Shown here: piece by piece, positions 57,986 through 64,000 of the stretch
Layout: every line of letters starts with the position of its first letter
How positions within the stretch are numbered: the first letter of the stretch is position 1
Assembly: GCF_018143015.1 (NCBI RefSeq)
Contig: NC_054748.1
Coordinates: forward strand, 6,483,967 to 6,547,966
From: Lytechinus variegatus
Lineage: Eukaryota; Echinodermata; Echinoidea; Temnopleuroida; Toxopneustidae
Direction: 5' to 3'
DNA length: 64,000 nucleotides
Position numbers and translations under genes: made by a program
The notes under the pieces: model-generated
Database searches by the model: none
What the model was told of the DNA's origin: nothing
Seen by the model: only the letters and a program-made list of their open reading frames with translations

Positions 57986-57986
57986 A
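57981..57986 (+). terminator. Poly(A) signal overlapping the stop codon
   Basis: AATAAA spans the end of the last Glu codon, the TAA stop and one base more. If used, the 3' UTR would be only some tens of nucleotides. Confidence 0.4.
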
Positions 57987-58440
57987 ATGTACCTCGTTTT
58001 CATATAATCCAAACTCAACTGAACTTAATGATCTGCATTATTGCGAATAATGGACCCCCCCCCCTTCCACAGATAGTGTAGGACTAATTGATTATCAGTC
58101 CATTAACCGTTTTATCTGCACATTAATCGGTTGTATGTCTCCGAAATATCAAAATTTGAATGTAAACTGTGAATTATCAACTCAAGAAGAGTGCCTGGTA
58201 ACTTTACCACTTCGTCGCACTCTCTTTCAATGAAAATGCAGTATATATATCGTTAATTCTTCGTTTTCATTGATTATATTCCCTACTACTACTTTACAAA
58301 TTTAACTGAGCTAATAAATATTGTAATAATATTTATTGTTAAGGTAGTTCAAGTGCACATATGAATTATCATATGATAGTTCATTGGCAAATTTATCAGA
58401 TATTAACTTAACAAGCTAACTTCTAATACTTTGTATTTAT
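57986..58440. other. Intergenic, no recognised gene
   Basis: AT-rich spacer between the TRIM terminal exon and a retrotransposon 3' end; C-run at 58054-58062. Confidence 0.45.
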
Positions 58441-58965
58441 TTATTTATATTATTTTATTTTGATTCCAGGCAAAAGGCAACAATAATATGTACAAGAGGA
58501 AGATATTACCACCCACTAGTGCCTGTGGATGACTATCAAAAAGAAAAACTAGTTTCTATTATGAAGCTCTCCTCACCAGTCGGGGTTTACAAATATACAA
58601 AAATAAAATGGGTATTAATTGGCAATAAATATTTTGTTTATAGTGCAAGACAAAGTGTACGTATCATTTTTTATACAAGTAGTTTTGTCAGGTATTATAC
58701 ATGTATATTCAACTAGATTCATGCTCAAATTTCTACCATGTTGTGTTTGTGTTTTGCTCATGTAGTAGGAGGCTGCATTCTATTAGCTTCGCTTTTTAGT
58801 AGCTTCCTCAATTTCCGTCCTGATTTATGGTTATCTTGATTATTATACATATAAAGTTTTCTGGTTTTATTGATTATAAATATCAAGATGTATGTAACAA
58901 AACTTATTGTAAATGATTGATGGAAGTGGAAAATAAATGAAATGAAATAGAATAAAATGAGCGAA
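58441..58965 (+). mobile_element. 3' end of a non-LTR retrotransposon copy
   Basis: Contains the hairpin at 58768-58807, then ATTTCCGTCCTGATTTATGG and, about 125 nt on, GATGGAAGTGGAAAATAAATG and an AAATG-type tail. This matches the 3' ends at 8297 (minus) and 36218. The left limit is uncertain and no coding sequence remains. Confidence 0.55.
58768..58807 (+). other. Conserved hairpin of retrotransposon 3' UTR (copy 5)
   Basis: GGAGGCTGC pairs with GTAGCTTCC through seven Watson-Crick and two G-U pairs. The 22-nt loop is ATTCTATTAGC then TTCGCTTTTTA. It is the most decayed of the five copies, yet still pairs. Confidence 0.75.
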
Positions 58966-59088
58966 CTGATGATGCCATAATCCTCATTTATATTATTTTG
59001 TATTATCACATTACGTTTATCCGCGAAGACAACTAATGGGTCTTTCAACCGATTTTCTATAATCACTGCTATAACTTTAACTATAACC

Positions 59089-59285
59089 GGTGTGTTGGCT
59101 CAGTTGGTAGAGCGTTCGTATCACAACCGGGTGGTCAGGGGTTCAAACCCCGACCGCGTCAGACCAAAAGACTTTAAAAGATGGGAGTTGCTGCTACCCT
59201 TTTGGGCGTTCAACAATTAAAGGGATAGAGCCTCGTCGATCTGGCGCTGCACAGCGGCTGCCGGGCCCACGATCAATTGGGCAAA
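59089..59285 (+). mobile_element. tRNA-Val-like SINE (family 3), uninterrupted
   Basis: The head GTGTGTTGGCTCAGTTGG ... GTATCACAACCGGGTGG with B box GGGTTCAAACCCC resembles tRNA-Val (CAC). The body has GGCGTTCAACAATTAAAGG and GGGCCCACGATCAATTGG. It serves as the reference for the split copy at 10887. No acceptor-stem pairing, so it is not a tRNA gene. Confidence 0.8.
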
Positions 59286-59704
59286 GCAAATTTTCAGAGT
59301 ATTTCATTTCATTTCGAACAATAAATTGTGGATTTTCATCATTTTCAACTTTAATGCTTAGGAGACATGATTTTGACTGAAAATATGGAAACATTATGAT
59401 TTGTTGAAATGATTATTGGAAAAAAATATGTTTAGGCATAAAATCATCAGCCAATCTATTGCATATTCCTGATGGAAGTATAAAAATGTTTTCATAAAAT
59501 ATTGATGGACTCTGAGATAACATTAACTTCATTTTTCAATTCGATTTTGATGAAACTCCAAAGCTCTAATAATTTTAGCCTGGTGTATGCCTTTAATACG
59601 TGTATTGAAACAGAGGAGAGGGAGAAAGAGAGAAAGGGGTGGGTGGAGGACATAAAATGAGAGGAGAAATGGTGTGATAGAAGAAAAGGTAAACAAAGAA
59701 TGCA

Positions 59705-60066
59705 TACATTCGTAATTCCAAAGCTTCGTTATTCCGAAGGTTCGGGTATTCCGAAGGTTCGTTAGTCCGAACACATAATGATTAACGAACCTTATTTCGT
59801 TTTCGGACTAACGGACCTTTGGAACAACGAACCTTATTTCGTTTTCGGATTAACGAACCTTATTTCTTTTTCGGATTAACGAATATTCGGAACATGTTCG
59901 GAACATCGAACCTTATTTCGTTTTCGGATTATCGAACCTTCGGAATAACGCCACGAATGTTCAGACTAACGAACCCTTTTACGTTTTCGGATCAACGAAC
60001 ATCGACATGATCGAGGTATAGGCACTTTACGTGTTTCGGAATTACGAACCTTCGGAATTACGAAGT
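59705..60066. repeat. Short-word dyad repeat, TTCGGATTAACGAACC family
   Basis: Degenerate ~25-bp units CGAACCTTATTTCGTTTTCGG, less its last base, in one direction and AATTCCGAAGGTTCG in the other, edged by ATTCCAAAGCTTCG and TTCGGAATTACGAAG. A foldback-like repeat, non-coding. Confidence 0.7.
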
Positions 60067-60380
60067 GTAACCAACAAGGAAGGGGGAATGGGGAAAATGG
60101 AATGACATGATGGTCGGAGTGGAATTAGGAAAGAGAGGGGTGGGAGGAGAGAGGGAGGGGGAGAAGACAAACAAGAAAGGAAAAGAGGCGTGGTTTGATA
60201 GGAGAAAAGGTAAAACAAAGAAGGTGGAATAAAGAAGGCAGGATGAATAAGGAGAGAAAGAGAAAGGGGGTGGAGGGAGGGGCGTGGGGGAGAGAGAGAA
60301 AGAGGGAAGCACATTCAATGATATAGGAGAGAGAGATGGGGAATGGGCTATGCATGCTGGTTTTCTTGCAATTTAAGTCA
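60067..60380. repeat. Purine-rich GGGA/GAGA low-complexity stretch
   Basis: A long run of GGGAGG, AGAGAG and GGAAAG words on the plus strand. It opens Ser/Pro/Leu-rich frames on the minus strand that are not genes. Confidence 0.75.
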
Positions 60381-60555
60381 AGTTTTTCTAAAAGACAGAT
60401 CACCCCAAGAAAAAATTGATAAGAATAAAAAGAGCGGGAAAATAACACGCATAGCACTTAAAGTATCATCAAAATCAGATGTAAAAATAGAAAATTTATT
60501 ATTTCTTTTTAAATTCGCTTAATTTCACAAAACAGTTATATGCACAATCCTGAAC

Positions 60556-60684
60556 CCCGTTGCGTAAAAGTTACCATTAAGGTAGCTTTGTCATGCAATG
60601 GTAACTGTCATGGAATCCTTGATGTTAATTGGCTGTTGAGCATCATTACCATAGTTACCATGATAGTAACTTTTATGCAACGGG
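60556..60684. mobile_element. MITE CCCGTTGCGTAAAAGTTAC
   Basis: A 129-bp foldback with ends CCCGTTGCGTAAAAGTTACC and GTAACTTTTATGCAACGGG. The flanking sequence (ATCAAAATCAGATG on the left; GCAAATGAGGGAACTGATGA on the right) looks like an older MITE of roughly 60383-60780 into which this one inserted. Confidence 0.8.
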
Positions 60685-60779
60685 CCACAGGTCTCTATGC
60701 AAATGAGGGAACTGATGATGTCATCCGCTCTCTATTTCTTCTGTATTTTATTACATGAAATATATGATTTTTTTTAGCA

Positions 60780-61801
60780 AATGTTGATCCAAGACCCGTT
60801 CCGGATACCCCTGTTTTAAGCCCAAGATTGACTTGTAGTACTATAGAGCTCCCAGACTTTCGTTCGGCACGTTAATGTAGGTACCATGTTATATTATAAT
60901 TCAATTCCCCCCCACACACACACACACACACGCTCACACACACATACACATCTCCTTCCAGTACCCTTGAATGTAAATTACGACTAGTCTTAGGTCCTGT
61001 TTAATAAAACGTTTATTTTGCTGTAGAAATTTCCACGAACCGTTACATCTGCTTAAACTCAAACAGCATGAAATGTGTATGATGTGTTATGTATACAAGG
61101 TGTCAGTTTCTGCTGGGAGTGGGAGCCTCGGTTACATTTTTCCAGTGTTATAATTCTCCCCAATCTTCCATAGATCTTTCCAATGTAGGCCCTACGTTGT
61201 TGTTAATGTTGGGTAGAAATGAAATATACTTCAATCCTAGACTGGAACTACTTTAACATATTCGTGACATAATCTACAGTTTCACTATTCAACAATCTCT
61301 CTAGATATGCTATCCCAGAAGTTTAAGGATGTTTGATTTGTTGGCGGGGAAACAGTTTGGTTTATAGATACAGTTATGCAACCTGTCAATGCGAGGTGTA
61401 TTTCCCCCTGAATGCTCATGCACCATTTACTATTGACGTCGCACTATCTGTTATTTGATAAAGATAATCACAAAATAGACTGTCAACATTAAATGTTACA
61501 GTCAGACCAATGAAGTCGGTTCCAAAGCAAGAAGTAATACATCATTGGAAATAATGTAAACAAGTTGGGTAGGTGTCGGATCGGTATTGCCGTTGTGACT
61601 GTGACTTAAATTGGTAGAATGTCCCCCACACAGGGAGCAAGCGAAACGGCATTTAACATTTAGCATTCAAGAATCAAGACAATAAGTTAGAGTATGATTC
61701 TGCTTCCGTCATATTGGGTGGTGAATTCTAGATGATATTAGAACTGTAATTCATACTCCTAATGCTTTAATGATTAGACATATTTTAGGATCTTGTAGGA
61801 A
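60780..61801. other. Spacer between the TRIM-like genes
   Basis: A CA repeat at 60912-60950, otherwise unremarkable; presumably includes the promoter of TRIM-like gene 2. TTAGGATCTTGTAGGAAATGG leads directly to its start codon. Confidence 0.45.
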
Positions 61802-62446
61802 ATGGCAGAAATGGCTTTGAGAAGGAAATCTTCTAGTTCTTCAGAAAACTTGACGTGCCCACTTTGCTTCGATATCTTCGTCGAGGCAAGCATTCTTCCG
61901 ACATGTGGGCACACTTTCTGTCGGGGGTGCCTAAGGATCTACGAACAAGCCCATCTACATAATAACCACATGGTGTGCCCAGTCTGCAGGAAGGTCTCCA
62001 AGTTTACTTCTGGAAAACGTTCTGATGATTTCCCTCCTAATGTGACGGTCAACGGATGCATAGACGACTACAACGCGAAAAAGAGGGAGACTCGTCCTAA
62101 ATGCAATGCTTGCAGACGGCAATGGGATGCCGAGTTATTCTGCAAGACCTGCGACAGGTACTTGTGTGAAAGGTGCGTGACTGGGCATCAAGAAATGGCT
62201 TCTCTTTTTGAAGGTCATGAGACTGTTTCAATTGAGGATGTCATTGATCAATCATCTAAAAAAGACTGCACCAACGAACAAGAGGACAAAAAGAGTGGAA
62301 CACGTCCAAAATGCAATGCTTGCAGACGGCAAAGGAATGCCAACTCATTCTGCAAAACCTGCCACAAGTACCTGTGTAAGAAGTGTGTATCGGGTCATCA
62401 TGAGATGGCTTTTCTTTTTGAAGGTCATGAGATTGTTCCAATAGAG
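61802..62446 (+). CDS. TRIM-like gene 2, exon 1 (RING plus two B-boxes), partial gene
   Basis: A tandem paralogue of the gene at 54846. The exon encodes 215 residues: RING (CPLCFDIFVEASILPTCGHT to CPVCRK), then two B-box-1-like fingers and the same donor GAG/GTAGGC; unspliced, the frame runs on to a stop at 62503. No propeller exon follows in the remaining 1.5 kb, so the 3' part lies outside the window or is lost. The RING half differs substantially from gene 1, while the second B-box and linker are almost identical at the DNA level, suggesting gene conversion. The likely role is as for gene 1, a RING E3 ubiquitin ligase. Confidence 0.85.
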
Positions 62447-62503
62447 GTAGGCAAGGGGAAGGTTAGTCATGATCGTTCATTTGAGAAATGCTGTACAATA
62501 TGA

Positions 62504-63630
62504 AAACAAGAAAACTTATAAAAAAAAACACACACAAGAACAAGTAGAGCGTCTCTGGTAGTCTTGCCTGCATTACGTAATTCAATATAGCAGCATTGCT
62601 GACTTTGAAACAACTATCAAGTAATTATTCACCATTTATGTAATATGTATCTTACTACGCCCACTGACCCTGAATTACATTTGAAATTGATCGTGCACTC
62701 TTAACCAAATTTCATTTCTCCCCCCCCCCCCATCGTCCACCAGCTCTCTCTACTTCTTTCCCCTTATTTTCTGTCTCTATCCATTTCCATATTATTTTGT
62801 CCCCCCTCTCCCATTGATTCTCGATCCTAAATTTCTTCCCCTCTCAAATTCTTGGTTTTTTTTCTCTTTCAACTGTTTTCCTCCATATTTTTGTTCACCC
62901 TTCTTCCATCCCAATATTATTTTCTTATTTCTCTCTGTTTCCCCTTCCTTTTCTTTCCCTATGACTTCTTCCTCTTTTCACCTTCCGTTTTGGTCCCACT
63001 TCTTTAAAACAAGGAGATAAAGAAAATTAAGAGACAATATGTTATCCCGGGGAAATGGTTGCCCGTCCAAAAATTGAACAAACTAGTAAAACATTTTCTA
63101 ATAAGTCTTTGATCTATCTATGCGTAATAGTGTCAAGCCGTTCCGGTCATTTTTATTTTATCATTCTATTTCCTTCTGTTTGTTTTTTTTTTTGGGGGGG
63201 GGGGCTCCCGACACTCAGTTGTTTCAGATGCGAGTAATAGTGAATACTACAAATTGACGTGAATTCTACGAATGGCTTGGGCCTACGAAACGAAAATGTG
63301 TGGTATCGTGACAAAAATGCTACCATAATCTCTACTCGTGGCCTTCTACAGGAGACGTTTCTGGGATGCCATTGAGCGTGAAAAAATGACAAGCAACAAA
63401 AAGTCACATAGCTAACGAATGAAGGGTATTTTAACAAGCAAAAGAAAACAGAAGGTCATTTTACGGGGAGTGGACTTTGGGCATCCTATATGGGTACAAT
63501 TCTATACAGTTGTATTCTCAAGATTTACGGGGTGCCTCGATCGACCATGCCTGTTAAATAATAGGTAGTAGTATTAAAAGCACTATCGACAGGACTATTC
63601 ATAATTCTTTTAAACCTATACGTATATATC
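62504..63630. other. Downstream of TRIM-like gene 2 exon 1; no exon recognised
   Basis: Pyrimidine-rich (62715-63005) and unremarkable sequence, probably intron. G-run at 63194-63204. No coding exon found. Confidence 0.45.
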
Positions 63631-63960
63631 TAAAGTCCTCAGTCACATTTCCCCCTACAACCGCCCTAAGGTGAGTTGAAATTCTCAAGTTTAATTCAAG
63701 TCTATTCGTTTTTTTCATTCTTCAACATAATACGAATTAATACAAGGTAAATTAATTCAATTTAAATAAAAGCATGAACAAAATTCAACATTGAATAAAT
63801 GATATACATATTCAATAGGTGATTCAGATATAAATTAACATTTCCCCTACAACCGCCGTAAGGCGACTTGAAAACAGCCAATATAACACTTGTTGTATAA
63901 GCTGGGTGGCTTGAATAAAATTAGATAAAACGGCCGTAGGGGAAATGTGACCGACGTTTA
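63631..63960. mobile_element. Diverged TCACATTTCCCC MITE, nested arms
   Basis: Left end TAAAGTCCTCAGTCACATTTC and right end GAAATGTGACCGACGTTTA are inverted. The left-arm phrase TCCCCCTACAACCGCC recurs at about 63841, so one element sits within another or its left arm is duplicated. Distantly related to the TACCTCGGTCAC family at 10969. Confidence 0.65.
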
Positions 63961-64000
63961 ATCTACCGAACGCTTCAATTTGCCACCAAGCAGTTGGGAG

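Noticed and set aside
60042-60457. Ser/Pro/Leu-rich minus-strand frames
   Set aside because: Complement of a GGGA/GAGA purine tract.

Overview
The window is an AT-rich metazoan genomic segment dominated by transposable-element remains, with three host gene loci in its right half. I infer an echinoderm, most likely a sea urchin. The grounds are tRNA-derived SINEs ending in ATT/TAA microsatellites, many TTAA-ended MITEs and foldback elements, TRIM-type RING/B-box genes in tandem, and short exons in long repeat-filled introns. No ribosomal RNA, CRISPR, operon or prokaryotic feature is present. The species cannot be named from the sequence alone.

Left part (1-13.9 kb): no protein gene is recognisable. 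It holds 3' ends of non-LTR retrotransposons carrying a conserved hairpin, SINEs, several MITEs, an elongator tRNA-Met gene, a TTGA/TTGG/CTGA tetranucleotide array, a ~110-bp degenerate satellite, and a SINE split by a MITE.

Middle (14-38.8 kb): a segmental duplication. Copy A (from 14.0 kb) and copy B (from 27.85 kb) share the same order of MITEs, SINEs, unique sequence and a tRNA-Met gene. Each has private insertions. Copy A carries a ~1.1-kb foldback element and a 3.3-kb block holding a dead reverse transcriptase. Copy B carries a TTAA-flanked MITE and a 3.9-kb non-LTR retrotransposon with an intact EN-RT reading frame. Because the other copy keeps the empty site, insertion boundaries and target-site duplications can be read directly.

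Right part (38.8-64 kb): a six-exon minus-strand gene (51680 to 43847) encodes a complete 291-residue purine nucleoside phosphorylase (PNP) homologue. Its exon phases and lengths fit the vertebrate enzyme, but several phosphate- and base-binding residues differ. Its introns are packed with MITEs, a tRNA-Lys-like locus and microsatellites. Then come two tandem plus-strand TRIM-like genes (54.8-58.0 kb and 61.8 kb to beyond the window). Each has a RING and two B-box-1-like fingers; the first also has a C-terminal beta-propeller-like exon.

The strongest candidate for something undescribed is a hairpin seen five times (2.2, 8.4, 32.9, 36.2 and 58.8 kb). The stem sequence changes between copies while pairing is kept, and the 22-23-nt loop is nearly constant. 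It lies 125-190 nt before the 3' end of retrotransposon copies. In one full element a second copy lies at the 5' edge of the endonuclease frame.
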